A stretch of 64,000 nucleotides of DNA from a bacterium SCSIO 12741 (GCA_024398055.1 CP073749.1:1302594-1366593), one strand, 5' to 3'. Shown: positions 1-9,708, numbered from the stretch's first letter. The notes: generated from the sequence alone by a model not told the origin. Translations and numbers: made by a program.

Positions 1-543
1 ATAGCGCCCCAAGGTAATCTTTGGATGGGCTGTATTAGAATAAACTCTGTCCTGAATCAGTTCGGTTTTAAAAGCCAGATGCTTCCAGGTATCGGATAAA
101 TAGTCTGGGTTGTACCACAAAGGAGAGGTAAAAAGCTCGCCGCTGGTGGCTACAAATGGGAAAATGGGGTGGCTAAACCGCGGCTCCTTTTCCAGAACTC
201 CTAAAACCAAATGCCTGACCTGATGCTTTTCCAACAGTCCCTTTACCACGGAATATTGAAAGTTTCTCCCCGTTCGACAATAACCGAGGTTAACCAAATT
301 CGGAACATTGAGCTCTGAGGCCAACAAGGAATCCTGAATACCACACATGACATGTGAGGCCCCTATAAAAACCCACTCTAAAGAATCGCTTTGATCAAAA
401 ACCTGATCGTAAAGCCAGGCTCCTCGCCCGGAGCAATCATCAACCACACTATTGTATTGCTGCTGTCGCTCAACGGGTAGAGCAACGAGCAAGAGAACTA
501 CAGGCAACGCAAACAATAGGGTATGGAACAAAATCTTTCGCAT
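1..543 (-). CDS. SGNH/AlgX-like secreted or anchored protein, 3' end cut by window edge
   Basis: The frame is open from the ATG at 543 to the left edge, giving 181 codons with no stop, so the C-terminus is missing. Residues 3-21 are strongly hydrophobic and act as a signal peptide or anchor. The segment IGASHVMCGI, with Ser63, resembles block I of SGNH-type esterases and of the DltD/AlgX/AlgJ partners of MBOAT acyltransferases. Its ATG overlaps the stop of the upstream MBOAT gene in a TGATG junction, so the two are translationally coupled. The likely role is the extracytoplasmic partner in O-acylation of a surface polysaccharide. The family call rests on one motif plus this pairing, and a lipase-like hydrolase is an alternative. 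Confidence 0.7.
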   Translation of the reverse strand, partial: MRKILFHTLLFALPVVLLLVALPVERQQQYNSVVDDCSGRGAWLYDQVFDQSDSLEWVFIGASHVMCGIQDSLLASELNVPNLVNLGYCRTGRNFQYSVVKGLLEKHQVRHLVLGVLEKEPRFSHPIFPFVATSGELFTSPLWYNPDYLSDTWKHLAFKTELIQDRVYSNTAHPKITLGRY

Positions 544-1967
544 CAAAACTGAAAATAGATAAAACTGGGTTTGACACTAAAGTTTCCTACTCCCAACAAA
601 ATCAGGATAACTGCATAATAAAAAGCCCACCGCCATGATCTCTGGGTAGAAGAAAGCCAGGAATCCAGGTTGCTATTCCTTAGTTTAAGCTCCACTGTCC
701 CGGTCAAACCCAGGACGGCTAAAAGCACCCCAAATCGGGTAAAGGAGAAGGCGGCAATTATTTCTGATAACTGACTCAGGTTGTATGCTGAAAATTGAAC
801 CAAGGAGGTCAGTAGCTGACTTAAATGTGACCACCCTTTGGCTCTGAAAGGAAGCCAAAGAAGCATAACCAATCCAAATACCACAGGAGCATATAAAACG
901 CTGCCCCGATGCCAAGCTAAGCGTCTCTCTACGGCGAGAAGGACTCCATGCATCCCTCCCCAAATCAAGAAGGTAATGTTGGCCCCATGCCATAGCCCGG
1001 AAAGTAAAAAAGTGATTATAAGGTTTACATAGGTTCGTCCCAATCCCTTACGGCTACCACCAAGCGGGATATACAGATAGTCTCGAAACCAAGTGGATAA
1101 TGAGATGTGCCACCTCTGCCAGAAATCACGAAAGGAAGTGGCCAAATAAGGAGTTTGAAAATTGGTCATTAACTGGAAGCCCAGCATTCGAGACAAGCCG
1201 ATGGCAATGCTGGAATACCCAGAAAAGTCGGCATAGATCTGTAGCCCAAAGAAAAAGGTTCCGACGAGGACGGTTAGGCCATTGGCCTCCATGGTAGAAT
1301 CAAAAATGGCATCGGCCAATACCCCAAAGTTGTCAGCTATGACTATTTTTTGAAAAAATCCCCAAAGCACCAATCGAAGCCCGGAAACATAATTGGATCG
1401 CTCGAATACTTTCTTCTCATAGAATTGAGGCAACAAGGAGGACGCTCGCTCAATGGGCCCGGCCACGAGTTGAGGAAAGAATGCCACAAAGGCGAAAAAG
1501 GATAACCAATCCTTCGCGGGTTTGATTTTCCTCTTATAAATATCCAGGGTGTAGCTCAGGGTCTGAAAGGTGTAAAAGGAAATACCAACGGGCAAAATGA
1601 TCTCTAAGGTGCTGGTAGGCACATCAACGCCCATTGCGTTCAATAGTTGGCTGAAGGACCCAACGAAAAAGTGGAAGTATTTAAAAAATCCCAGAATACC
1701 CAGGTTGACCATCAGGCTTGTCCCAACCAAAAGACGCCGCTGCCTTTCGGATTTGCTTTGAAAGATTCGTTGCCCAAGCATAAAATCTATCAGGGAGCTA
1801 AGAACAATGAGTCCTAAGAACCTCCAGTCCCAGGCCCCATAAAACCAGTAGCTGGCGAGCAGGATCAAAGCGTTGCGAAATGAAACAGACAAGCGCTTGT
1901 TTACGAACCAATACAGCAGGAAGAATGCCCCAAAAAAGAGAAGGAAATTGGCCGAGTTAAATACCAT
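543..1967 (-). CDS. MBOAT family O-acyltransferase (AlgI/DltB-like)
   Basis: This 474-residue polytopic membrane protein has the AlgI family length and the signature block DFWQRWHISLSTWFRDY, followed by YIPLGGSRKG. The conserved catalytic histidine lies in SGLWHGANITF, near residue 326, with a second in GGMHG about 13 residues later. Members move acyl groups, usually acetyl, across the membrane onto exported polysaccharides or teichoic acids. The next gene encodes an SGNH-like protein and overlaps the stop codon, the standard two-gene arrangement. No glycan synthesis genes are visible, so the substrate cannot be named. Confidence 0.92.
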   Translation of the reverse strand: MVFNSANFLLFFGAFFLLYWFVNKRLSVSFRNALILLASYWFYGAWDWRFLGLIVLSSLIDFMLGQRIFQSKSERQRRLLVGTSLMVNLGILGFFKYFHFFVGSFSQLLNAMGVDVPTSTLEIILPVGISFYTFQTLSYTLDIYKRKIKPAKDWLSFFAFVAFFPQLVAGPIERASSLLPQFYEKKVFERSNYVSGLRLVLWGFFQKIVIADNFGVLADAIFDSTMEANGLTVLVGTFFFGLQIYADFSGYSSIAIGLSRMLGFQLMTNFQTPYLATSFRDFWQRWHISLSTWFRDYLYIPLGGSRKGLGRTYVNLIITFLLSGLWHGANITFLIWGGMHGVLLAVERRLAWHRGSVLYAPVVFGLVMLLWLPFRAKGWSHLSQLLTSLVQFSAYNLSQLSEIIAAFSFTRFGVLLAVLGLTGTVELKLRNSNLDSWLSSTQRSWRWAFYYAVILILLGVGNFSVKPSFIYFQF

Positions 1968-2224
1968 ACTTTAGGTCGAATGGACAAATATAGCCATTCG
2001 GGTTTCCTATGATTCATGGAGGCTGAATTATGCATCTCTGCCTGGTATTACAATCGATGACTTGGTCGGTGTAGACTTAATCCAACAAAAAGACTCTGCT
2101 CTAAGTCCCCTTTTTAAACAAATACCCACCTCAAATTAGGTCCTCATGGTTAGGAATTTAGGCGTGAATCAATATTTCTAATTGATGTGCTGCCCAGCGA
2201 AAAAATAGTCCCTAATTTCGCGGC

Positions 2225-2533
2225 ATGGAAAAACTGAAAAAACGTTGGGGGATTACATCCAACCTACAGTTGGTTTTGATCCTTGTGGTATTTTCAATTA
2301 ATGGATCGTTTGCAGCTTGGGTAGCCAAACCTGTAACCGAGTTTTTCGGTGTCAATTCCGAATCCATGGGTATGCCTCTATACATCCTACTTCGGATATT
2401 GTTGATTTTTCCCATTTACCAAATCACCCTACCCATCGTGGGTTGGATGTTTGGCCAGTTTTCCTTCTTCTGGGATTTTGAAAAGAAAATGCTCTCTCGT
2501 TTAGGATTGGGATTTTTGTTCAAAGACAAGTAA
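2225..2533 (+). CDS. Small membrane protein, DUF6787-like
   Basis: This 102-residue protein starts MEKLKKRWGI and has two hydrophobic segments, about residues 14-34 and 52-78, flanked by charged ends, so it should be an integral membrane protein of the inner membrane. It resembles the short Bacteroidota proteins grouped as DUF6787, sometimes mislabelled as diacylglyceryl transferases. It lacks the length and motifs of Lgt, so that function is not supported. It is monocistronic, and the next gene starts 82 bases downstream. A TAATTTCG sequence lies five bases before the ATG, too close to be a normal -7 box for this start. Confidence 0.75.
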   Translation: MEKLKKRWGITSNLQLVLILVVFSINGSFAAWVAKPVTEFFGVNSESMGMPLYILLRILLIFPIYQITLPIVGWMFGQFSFFWDFEKKMLSRLGLGFLFKDK

Positions 2534-2615
2534 TATCATCCCGCCTAACATTTCCTTCAATCGTGTAAATTAGCCTCTCCAATAGGAGTGCTTAATACTC
2601 ACCAACAGGAATACC

Positions 2616-3356
2616 TTGAGTTCGGAAAAAGATATCCCCCTTTGCGATAAATGCGGCAGTGAGCTTACAGGGCCGTTCTGCGCTAACTGCGGGACACCTC
2701 AAGAACTTCGACGAATTGATTGGAAGTACATTTCGACAGAGATTGGAAGTGTATTACACTTTGACAAGGGAATTCTTTATTCCATTCGCGAATTATCAAT
2801 CAGGCCCGGAAAGAGTATCCGGCATTTTCTTTTGCATGACCGGCATCGGTTGGTAAAACCCATATTCTTTATCCTGGTTTGTTCCCTGATCTATTCAGTG
2901 GTGCAGCAGCTCGTTCATTTTGAAGATGGGTATGTTGGGTACAACTTCGATGACTGGAAAGGCCTGGCCATTGGCCACATCTTTACCTGGATTGGCGAGA
3001 ATTATGGTTATGCCAATATTCTAATGGCCCTATTTATTGGTTTTTGGATCAAAATTCTGTTTCGCAAATACGGTTATAACTTCTATGAAATTGTGGTATT
3101 GCTCTGCTTCGTCATGGGTATGACCATGTTGCTTTATACCCTCTTCGGATTAGTTGAAGTATTGACTGGATGGCCGGCTCTTCAGATTGGAGCCAATCTC
3201 AGTTTTATCTATTGCTCCTGGGCCATTGGTCAATTTTTTGATGGCCGCAAAAAACGAAACTACCTCAAAGGGCTTTTGAGTTATGTATTCGGCATGATTT
3301 CCTTCATCGTGGCTGCTGCCGCTTTGGGTCTATCCATTGATAAATTATTGGCTTAG
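2616..3356 (+). CDS. DUF3667 family zinc-ribbon membrane protein
   Basis: The protein has 246 residues. It opens with a zinc ribbon, Cys10/Cys13 and Cys22/Cys25 in CxxCG...CANCG, followed by an amphipathic stretch and about four transmembrane helices between residues 80 and 245. This order is typical of Bacteroidota DUF3667 proteins, whose function is unknown. The start is TTG at 2616, with AGGAA about seven bases upstream, and no in-frame ATG lies close before the zinc ribbon. The gene stands alone, between a small membrane protein and the secreted peptidase. Confidence 0.85.
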   Translation: MSSEKDIPLCDKCGSELTGPFCANCGTPQELRRIDWKYISTEIGSVLHFDKGILYSIRELSIRPGKSIRHFLLHDRHRLVKPIFFILVCSLIYSVVQQLVHFEDGYVGYNFDDWKGLAIGHIFTWIGENYGYANILMALFIGFWIKILFRKYGYNFYEIVVLLCFVMGMTMLLYTLFGLVEVLTGWPALQIGANLSFIYCSWAIGQFFDGRKKRNYLKGLLSYVFGMISFIVAAAALGLSIDKLLA

Positions 3357-3500
3357 CCTGAAGATTTCTTCGAACATCTTCCTCAAGCTACACTCACAGA
3401 AGTTTTCCAGCGCACTGCAAAGGATTTGATGTACTTCGCAAATTCGCATCCAACAATCCCCTCATTTCCAACTAATTTGTCTCAAACTAATTCTTTAGCT

Positions 3501-6500
3501 ATGAAAAAAATCCCACTATTAATCTTAGCCTTATTTGCAACTTTTGCAGTATTCGGTCAAGCTAAACTTGAACGCGACGAACTCATAAATTCGTCCCAAT
3601 CTTTTCCCGGATGGACTCAGTTTCAGAACAACACCAGTCTATCCCCAAATGAACTAATTGAAAATGCCCAGCTGGTTTTCGAACTTCCCGAAAAATCCAC
3701 CTTTCAGGTAAAATCTGAAGCGACTGATCCAGAAGGCAGGTTACACGTCAAATTGCAACAGTACCACGATGGTTTTGAGGTACAGTACGCCATTACAAAT
3801 CTGCACTACGATCAAGACGGCCACCTTCAATTGGCCAATGGCATGCAAGCGCTGAACCTCCTATCGGGCACTCCAGGTGCACCTTCTCTCCAAGACATTC
3901 AAAGTCTTGTGATTCAAAATCAGGATCACATTCACCGCCATCGATCTACGCCAATTGCGGAAGACAACATCCGAGTAGACTCTACGAGTGCCAAATTTAT
4001 CTGTGGCAATCCCGAGGCCCCACTTGGAGAAAGAACATTCATTCCAGGTTGTGAGGCTTTTGCAGAAATTGCAGGTGAGCACTATATCCTTAACTTATCC
4101 ATGAGCCATGGCGGGTTTATCTCCGCAGTTCCTTTGGAACATTACTGTTCAGGAAGCACACCTGCTCCTGCGGTCAACTCACCTGCTTCTTATGTCGGAA
4201 ACGTTAGTTCTCCGATGCATTTTCCGTTAGAAGACGACGGTACCAATTTTATTCTGGAAAATACCTGCGAACAAATCACGGCCTACCAAAACGGATTTGC
4301 CAACAAGGTGACCTACCCTAACTCAAGTACAGCCATTCCGTATCAATCTGGTTTGGCCTATTGGGCAATCAATACCATCCATGACTATGTAGAGGATGAA
4401 TATCACCACAACAGTTTGGGAGGATGGCCAATTGCCATTGAAAATGACTTTACCCAAGGTGCGTCAAATGCCTCCTACCGGGTTGATTTGATCAACAAGC
4501 GCAACAACATTTATATGTTTAATCCAAGCTCAACTGCGGTGATGGATATCGATGTTGCAGGTCACGAATATGGACACGGAGCTGCCTTCCATATGGCTCA
4601 GATTCCCTATTTGTCCTCAACGATTCAAGCCACCATTCACGAGTCCTATGCAGACATTTTTGGGGCCATTACTGAGCATCGGGTTCGAACTGATATCGGA
4701 GGCACGTCGCTTACCAACTTCACCTGGCAAATGAACACCGGATTAAACACTTTGGGAAGGAGGATCAACAACCCCGTTTCTCAGGGGAATCCGGATTCTT
4801 ACTTGAGTACTCAGTGGAACTCTACAAGCTTTGGGAATCCTCATGCCCGCTCCTCAGTTTTGAGTTACTGGTTCTATTTATTATCAGATGGTGGAACAGG
4901 TACCAACAATGCACCCACTACCTATAGCTATAATGTGGGTGGAATAGGCTTTGCCGAAGCTTCAGACATTGCCATTAGAAATCTTCTTTATTACATGCAC
5001 CCTTTGGCCGACTTTCAGGATATAAGAAATGGAGCCATCCAAGCAGCTACTGATATTTTTGGCATTTGTTCTCCCAATGTGTTCCAAACCATCGAAGCCT
5101 TCGATGCGGTTGGGATCTACGATCAAACCAATACTTGTAGCGTTGTAGTTTGCGCCGATGTTAATGATGCTAATTGCCAATCCAATGATGGTGTGATAGC
5201 CACTTCTATCCATTTCAAAGGCACCCCTTCAAGCGTTACTTATTCCTGGACAGGACCTAACGGGTTCACTGCAAATACACCTAACGCATCCAATTTGGCA
5301 CCAGGTTCCTATCAACTAACAGTCAGCTCTTCCTGCGGTAATCAGATCTTTGATTACACGGTAGGTAACAAGGAAATTACCAATAGCGTTTCTCAATCCC
5401 CTATTCCTGGAGGCGAACATTACGGAGAAGTGATCGCTGTTAACGCAAGGGGGGATATTTTCTTAGGGGGAACTTATGATATGGATATGATGCTTGCTGG
5501 GACTGCCTTTCCCAGCCTTACACCAGGAAACACTCATATGTACCTGTCTAAATACGATTCCTGTGGCACCTTTCAATGGGCGCTTTTTACGAGCAATGAA
5601 AACGCCAAACCTATTGTGATGGAGTATGATGAAAAATCTCAGCAATTAATACTTGCCTTTGACCAATCCTACTCCTCTGGAAATCTTGAATTTAACTACC
5701 TGGATGCCACAGGTTTTCCTACCATGAATGTCGCTTCGCACTCCAATTCAACGCCTCATGCCGTTATGGCCATTGACCCGATGGGCAATATCAATTGGTT
5801 TTATTCCCCAACGGCCACCCAGCTTATCCTAAATAACCCCGGATATCTCATGATTCAAGACCTGGCTATTGATTTGAATTCCGTCAATAATCCAGGCGGC
5901 TCTATGTATTACCTCGTAGGTGGTGGCCAGAAAAGCTCAAGTCAATCTCCAGGTGCTGTGGACGGCATGTTTCAGGTGATTGACCAAAACGGAAGTTTCC
6001 AATATGAACATCACAATCTGGCCACCTCCATCAATCCAATTTATAACTTCAAAAACTTACTCCACATTAAATCGGTCTGGGCCGAAAACGGTCAAGTATT
6101 TATGGCTGGAGACTACACTACTTTGGATTGGCAAATGCAGGGAGCTTCAAATGATGTTGGTTTGATTTCATTGCTTATGGAGCAGCCAGGTGGAGGGTAC
6201 TTGAACATGGCCAACAATTGGTTTAACTCCAAAGTTCATTGTAGTCTAGAGGATGTAGAACATGATCCAAACTCTGGATTGTTGCTGGTGTCGGGTGTAT
6301 TTCAAGAGGACGTGATCGAAAAGCACTATAACCAAACAGATTGGTATACTTACTATACCGGACACATTGAAGGTTCACCGGGGAATCAAAACGTCTTTTT
6401 CTTCAAATTAGACCCTCAGACCCTCGCCTTTGATAAAACCGCCGGAACCAACCATTACTTTGGAACCGTCGGAGAAATGAGAGTACCAACCCAGGTTTTA

Positions 6501-7304
6501 CCCGGGCAAAATGATGCCTCTTACTTCCATGGAAAAATTGTGTTGAAGCCCAGGTCCAGTTCATGGTTAGATGAATTCTACATCGTGACGCAAGGTGTTA
6601 TTGAAAACTCTGTGGTTAACTATATACCGGACGCTTTGTGTTCCAGCGGGACATTAGACATTAACAAGGTTCTAACCAAGCGGGAAACCTATGGAATCAA
6701 CAGCTATTTCATTGACAACTCCAGCCCTTGTCCGCTGCGTTTGGGCCGTTGGTTCCCTGGTCCTGTACCAAATGTCTATTTACCTGAGTATATCTATCCA
6801 ACTGATTTTAGGTATCTCGATAACCCCATGGTGCACTATGGCGGAGTAGCCAAGCAAGGTGATAAACTACTCATTACTGGCACCTATTCTGAGACCTTTT
6901 CCCTTCCCATTGTCGGAATCGTTGATACTCCCGAGGTTCATCACCGCATCTTTTTAACCAAACACACCATTGAATCGGGGCACACAAGCTCTGTGGTTCG
7001 AGAAGATGAAGAGGATGAGTTAGCAGATCCTTTAGTGACGTCGGTTGAATCAGCGGAGAGCGAAAACAACGCTCTATCCATTTACCCGAATCCAGTCCAT
7101 GGGGACCTCACCATCCAATCTTCGGGTGATGCCGTTATTGAATCCATCCGGGTCTATTCATCGGATGGTCGTTTGATGCTTGAAGAGTCCAATCTGGATG
7201 TATCTTCTTTTCAAATTTCCACCTCCGCATGGTCGGTAGGGCTTTATTCGATGCATGCCGTAACCGAAGGGCAAACCCAAGTCATTCGAATTGTAAAACA
7301 ATAA
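3501..7304 (+). CDS. Secreted M4-like zinc metallopeptidase with type IX sorting domain
   Basis: From the ATG at 3501 the product has 1267 residues and a signal peptide, MKKIPLLILALFATFAVFGQ, cleaved before about residue 21. An in-frame ATG at 3426 would bury this peptide and is not used here. A propeptide-like region is followed by the zinc site HEYGH (355-359), with the third ligand probably Glu381 in HESYADIFG, the thermolysin (M4) pattern. After it come an SprB/PKD-like repeat (about 550-620), a long beta-propeller-like region and a C-terminal type IX sorting domain starting near SIYPNP. It should be exported by the Sec system, moved across the outer membrane by T9SS and released or anchored. 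The likely role is extracellular protein digestion. M36 fungalysin is a less likely alternative. Confidence 0.9.
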   Translation: MKKIPLLILALFATFAVFGQAKLERDELINSSQSFPGWTQFQNNTSLSPNELIENAQLVFELPEKSTFQVKSEATDPEGRLHVKLQQYHDGFEVQYAITNLHYDQDGHLQLANGMQALNLLSGTPGAPSLQDIQSLVIQNQDHIHRHRSTPIAEDNIRVDSTSAKFICGNPEAPLGERTFIPGCEAFAEIAGEHYILNLSMSHGGFISAVPLEHYCSGSTPAPAVNSPASYVGNVSSPMHFPLEDDGTNFILENTCEQITAYQNGFANKVTYPNSSTAIPYQSGLAYWAINTIHDYVEDEYHHNSLGGWPIAIENDFTQGASNASYRVDLINKRNNIYMFNPSSTAVMDIDVAGHEYGHGAAFHMAQIPYLSSTIQATIHESYADIFGAITEHRVRTDIGGTSLTNFTWQMNTGLNTLGRRINNPVSQGNPDSYLSTQWNSTSFGNPHARSSVLSYWFYLLSDGGTGTNNAPTTYSYNVGGIGFAEASDIAIRNLLYYMHPLADFQDIRNGAIQAATDIFGICSPNVFQTIEAFDAVGIYDQTNTCSVVVCADVNDANCQSNDGVIATSIHFKGTPSSVTYSWTGPNGFTANTPNASNLAPGSYQLTVSSSCGNQIFDYTVGNKEITNSVSQSPIPGGEHYGEVIAVNARGDIFLGGTYDMDMMLAGTAFPSLTPGNTHMYLSKYDSCGTFQWALFTSNENAKPIVMEYDEKSQQLILAFDQSYSSGNLEFNYLDATGFPTMNVASHSNSTPHAVMAIDPMGNINWFYSPTATQLILNNPGYLMIQDLAIDLNSVNNPGGSMYYLVGGGQKSSSQSPGAVDGMFQVIDQNGSFQYEHHNLATSINPIYNFKNLLHIKSVWAENGQVFMAGDYTTLDWQMQGASNDVGLISLLMEQPGGGYLNMANNWFNSKVHCSLEDVEHDPNSGLLLVSGVFQEDVIEKHYNQTDWYTYYTGHIEGSPGNQNVFFFKLDPQTLAFDKTAGTNHYFGTVGEMRVPTQVLPGQNDASYFHGKIVLKPRSSSWLDEFYIVTQGVIENSVVNYIPDALCSSGTLDINKVLTKRETYGINSYFIDNSSPCPLRLGRWFPGPVPNVYLPEYIYPTDFRYLDNPMVHYGGVAKQGDKLLITGTYSETFSLPIVGIVDTPEVHHRIFLTKHTIESGHTSSVVREDEEDELADPLVTSVESAESENNALSIYPNPVHGDLTIQSSGDAVIESIRVYSSDGRLMLEESNLDVSSFQISTSAWSVGLYSMHAVTEGQTQVIRIVKQ

Positions 7305-7375
7305 ATAATCTTAACCTCAAGAGCGAGCTCATCGGATTCCGGTGGGCTCGTTTTCGTTTAAATCACACCTTTTGG

Positions 7376-7383
7376 TAGTTTTG
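7376..7383 (+). promoter_or_regulatory. Probable -7 promoter box for the TetR gene
   Basis: TAGTTTTG matches the Bacteroidota -7 consensus TAnnTTTG exactly and lies 30 bases before the ATG at 7414. No clear -33 box was identified. Confidence 0.5.
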
Positions 7384-7413
7384 TCCGCTTATACCTATAT
7401 CCATTTCCAAGGC

Positions 7414-8004
7414 ATGAAAAAAGCAGAGGCAACCCGAAAAATGATATTGCAGAAGGCATTCGAGTTGATCTATGCAAAGGGGTATCAAACCACCAGTATT
7501 GACGACATCATAGCAACCACCCAGGTAACAAAAGGAGCTTTTTATTACCACTTCAAAAACAAGGATGCCATGGGACTGGCCATCATTCAGGAAATTCTTA
7601 AACCCGCTTTATCCGGTTCGTTCAAGCAGATTTTGGATGAAAATGAGAATCCGATGGAGTCCATTTACCAACTGATGCACATGCTTCTCCTGGAAAATGA
7701 ATTTTTAAAAGCTGAATACGGTTGCCCAGCTTCCAATTTCACCCAGGAAATGAGCCCTTGGAACAACAAGTTCAACACCGTACTTAGTCAGCTCAATGAT
7801 CAATGGAATCAATCGATGGTAGATGCGATCAACCGAGGAAAGGAAAAGGGATTTATCCGTCTAGATGTTAACGCTGCACAGGTGACGCGCTTTGTGATAT
7901 CCGGGTATTGGGGCATTCGAATTTTTGGGAAACTGGAGGACAGTAAAAAGGCATATTCTTCTTATTTAGAGGAACTTAAAAACTATCTTCAGGGGCTTCA
8001 ATAA
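7414..8004 (+). CDS. TetR/AcrR family transcriptional regulator
   Basis: The start is the ATG at 7414 (MKKAEATRKMIL). A longer in-frame reading from 7342 covers the probable promoter and adds a non-conserved tail. The 196-residue protein has the TetR DNA-binding domain at residues 5-50, including the recognition segment TKGAFYYHFKNKDAM, and a helical ligand domain that contains an NFTQEMS segment. It faces a membrane-protein operon beginning 77 bases downstream on the same strand, and a perfect inverted repeat sits between them. It most likely represses that operon and perhaps itself. The effector is unknown. Confidence 0.92.
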   Translation: MKKAEATRKMILQKAFELIYAKGYQTTSIDDIIATTQVTKGAFYYHFKNKDAMGLAIIQEILKPALSGSFKQILDENENPMESIYQLMHMLLLENEFLKAEYGCPASNFTQEMSPWNNKFNTVLSQLNDQWNQSMVDAINRGKEKGFIRLDVNAAQVTRFVISGYWGIRIFGKLEDSKKAYSSYLEELKNYLQGLQ

Positions 8005-8018
8005 TTTTTTTCTCCAAT

Positions 8019-8038
8019 AACATACTGATTAGTATGTT
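8019..8038. promoter_or_regulatory. TetR-type operator palindrome
   Basis: The arms AACATACT and AGTATGTT form a perfect 8-base inverted repeat around GATT, the size and spacing expected for a TetR dimer site. It lies between the end of the TetR gene and a TACCTTCG -7-like box at 8046-8053 that would drive the gene at 8081. Confidence 0.72.
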
Positions 8039-8080
8039 TTAATTCTACCTTCGTCCAGTCATTGGATAATTAGACGAATC

Positions 8081-8545
8081 ATGTATTCCGAATTATTAAT
8101 TTTTCATTCGCTCACAAGATGGCTGGTGCTCTTTCTGATGGGTTACGCCATTTTTAGAGCTTGGACCGGGCACTTTCAAACCCGCCCCTTCACCAAAAGC
8201 GACAACTCCATCCGACATTGGACAGCAACCGTGGCTCATATCCAACTCGTTCTTGGTATCATCCTCTACACACAAAGCCCCTTCGTTAAGGCTTTTTGGT
8301 CCTCACCAGGAAGTGCACTAAAAAATCTACCCCTCTTTTTCTACGGAGCTTTTCACTTATTCCTGATGACGTCTGCCATCGTCATTCTAACTATTGGATC
8401 TGCATTGGCCAAGCGTCAATCCAGCGATCCCAAAAAGTTTAAAACCATGCTCATCTGGTTCCTCATATCATTCGCAATCATCTTGGTTGCCATTCCATGG
8501 CCATTCTCGCCCCTTTCGAGTAGGCCCTATTTCCGAACATTTTAG
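8081..8545 (+). CDS. Four-helix membrane protein, cytochrome b-like annotation possible
   Basis: This 154-residue protein has four transmembrane segments, about residues 8-27, 47-64, 83-106 and 121-140. Histidines His9, His53 and His92 fall in or next to the first three helices, so heme binding is possible but not shown. Related Bacteroidota proteins are often labelled cytochrome B without experimental support. It is the first gene of a probable TetR-controlled operon with a DUF3817 protein two bases downstream and a 70-residue protein after that. Confidence 0.72.
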   Translation: MYSELLIFHSLTRWLVLFLMGYAIFRAWTGHFQTRPFTKSDNSIRHWTATVAHIQLVLGIILYTQSPFVKAFWSSPGSALKNLPLFFYGAFHLFLMTSAIVILTIGSALAKRQSSDPKKFKTMLIWFLISFAIILVAIPWPFSPLSSRPYFRTF

Positions 8546-8547
8546 TC

Positions 8548-8862
8548 ATGATTCACTTTTTCACCACAAACATGGGACGCCTTCGACTTTTTGGATGGTT
8601 AGAGGGCTTATCTCTCCTTATTCTGGTATTTGTTGCGGTACCCCTCAAATACCTTTTGCATGAACCCAAGTGGGTGGCTCTTATGGGACCCATTCATGGT
8701 GGCTTATTCCTACTTTTCATCTTCAACACACTCCGAACTGGCATTGAGCAGCGCTGGAAATTCAGTGAAACAACTTGGAAGGTATTGATTGCTTGTCTTA
8801 TTCCATTTGGGACCTTCTACATCGACAACCGCATCCTAAGAAAAATGGACTCCAACTCATGA
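8548..8862 (+). CDS. DUF3817 family membrane protein
   Basis: This 104-residue protein contains the DUF3817 pattern: WLEGLSLLILVFVAVPLKY, then GPIHGGLFLLFIF, and a third helix near residues 77-95. A second possible start is the ATG at 8572 (MGRLRLFGWLEG), which matches many family members more closely. DUF3817 members are small integral membrane proteins of unknown role, found across bacteria. The gene starts two bases after the previous stop and overlaps the next gene in an ATGA junction, so all three are probably cotranscribed. Confidence 0.88.
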   Translation: MIHFFTTNMGRLRLFGWLEGLSLLILVFVAVPLKYLLHEPKWVALMGPIHGGLFLLFIFNTLRTGIEQRWKFSETTWKVLIACLIPFGTFYIDNRILRKMDSNS

Positions 8863-9071
8863 TATTTGTTTTCAAAACATCGGTAGAAGACCAACAAGAT
8901 GTACGCAAAATAGAACCCTTTTTGGGTGAATTGCCGGCTACTATCAAGTGGAATTTTGATCTGGAAGATTGCGACCATATTTTGCGCGTTGAATCAGAAA
9001 ATGAAATCTCTAAACTTGTCAAGGAGGTACTACAAAATCATGGTTTCTATTGCGAGGAACTCCCCGATTGA
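8859..9071 (+). CDS. 70-residue protein with DLEDCDxILRxES motif, paralogue of 21268-21480
   Basis: The ATG at 8859 overlaps the preceding TGA. An upstream in-frame start at 8775 would lie inside the DUF3817 gene and is rejected. The product is soluble, acidic and exactly 70 residues, with WNFDLEDCDHILRVES at 31-46 and a CEELPD end. The gene at 21268 encodes another 70-residue protein with the same core and ending, including cysteines at positions 38 and 65. I do not recognise a named family. The predicted beta-alpha alternation could suit a ferredoxin-like or HMA-type fold, but the CxxC of HMA domains is absent. Confidence 0.8.
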   Translation: MIFVFKTSVEDQQDVRKIEPFLGELPATIKWNFDLEDCDHILRVESENEISKLVKEVLQNHGFYCEELPD

Positions 9072-9141
9072 ATTCTCCCATACCCGTGTTCTGGATTCTT
9101 CCAGCAATAATTAGTAATTTGGATTCCATCAAACCTTTGCC

Positions 9142-9708
9142 ATGAATCGTTTCCTTGCCAAATACCAATCCAAGTCCAATAAAGAGCTGGAAAACATTGC
9201 CAACGATTCAGAGAATTACTTAGAAAATGCTCGACAAGCAGCCGCCCAAATTCTCCTTGAACGGCAAGAAAAACAAGTTGAAAAAGAGCGAGGTAATGCG
9301 GGAAAACTGGTCTTATCTCATGAAGGAGAAGAGCTCGTATTTGCTCCTGAAGAATTACGTTTGATCGGTGAAGTATGGTACCATACCGATTACCCAGACA
9401 GTCGTTCCATATTCCTTTACCTAAAGGAAACCAACTATGAAATATCAACCGAACTACCCGCATTTGAAGCATTTTGGGCAGAGCTGGAAGATGCCTTTGG
9501 GGAATCCATTCCCAGGGAGATAACTACCGCCCAAAACTGGCACCAGGTCCTTTGGCCCAAGGAAATTGCAGGATCCACCTACTTTCAGCTTACCAAGGTC
9601 AAGTCAAAAGGATTAATTGATCGATTGCTTAATGAAGATGAACACGAAGTTTGTGACATTCATCCGGACGTTTTGCGCTACTTGGAAGGTAAACCGAAGA
9701 TTCAGTAA
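9142..9708 (+). CDS. Hypothetical soluble protein
   Basis: This 188-residue protein has no signal peptide or membrane segment. Residues 1-55 are helical and charged (SKSNKELENIANDSENYLE and ARQAAAQILLERQEKQ), suggesting a short coiled coil. Residues 60-170 look like a mixed alpha/beta domain with several tryptophans. No family motif was recognised. It begins with ATG 70 bases after the three-gene membrane operon and has nothing else tying it to its neighbours. Confidence 0.75.
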   Translation: MNRFLAKYQSKSNKELENIANDSENYLENARQAAAQILLERQEKQVEKERGNAGKLVLSHEGEELVFAPEELRLIGEVWYHTDYPDSRSIFLYLKETNYEISTELPAFEAFWAELEDAFGESIPREITTAQNWHQVLWPKEIAGSTYFQLTKVKSKGLIDRLLNEDEHEVCDIHPDVLRYLEGKPKIQ

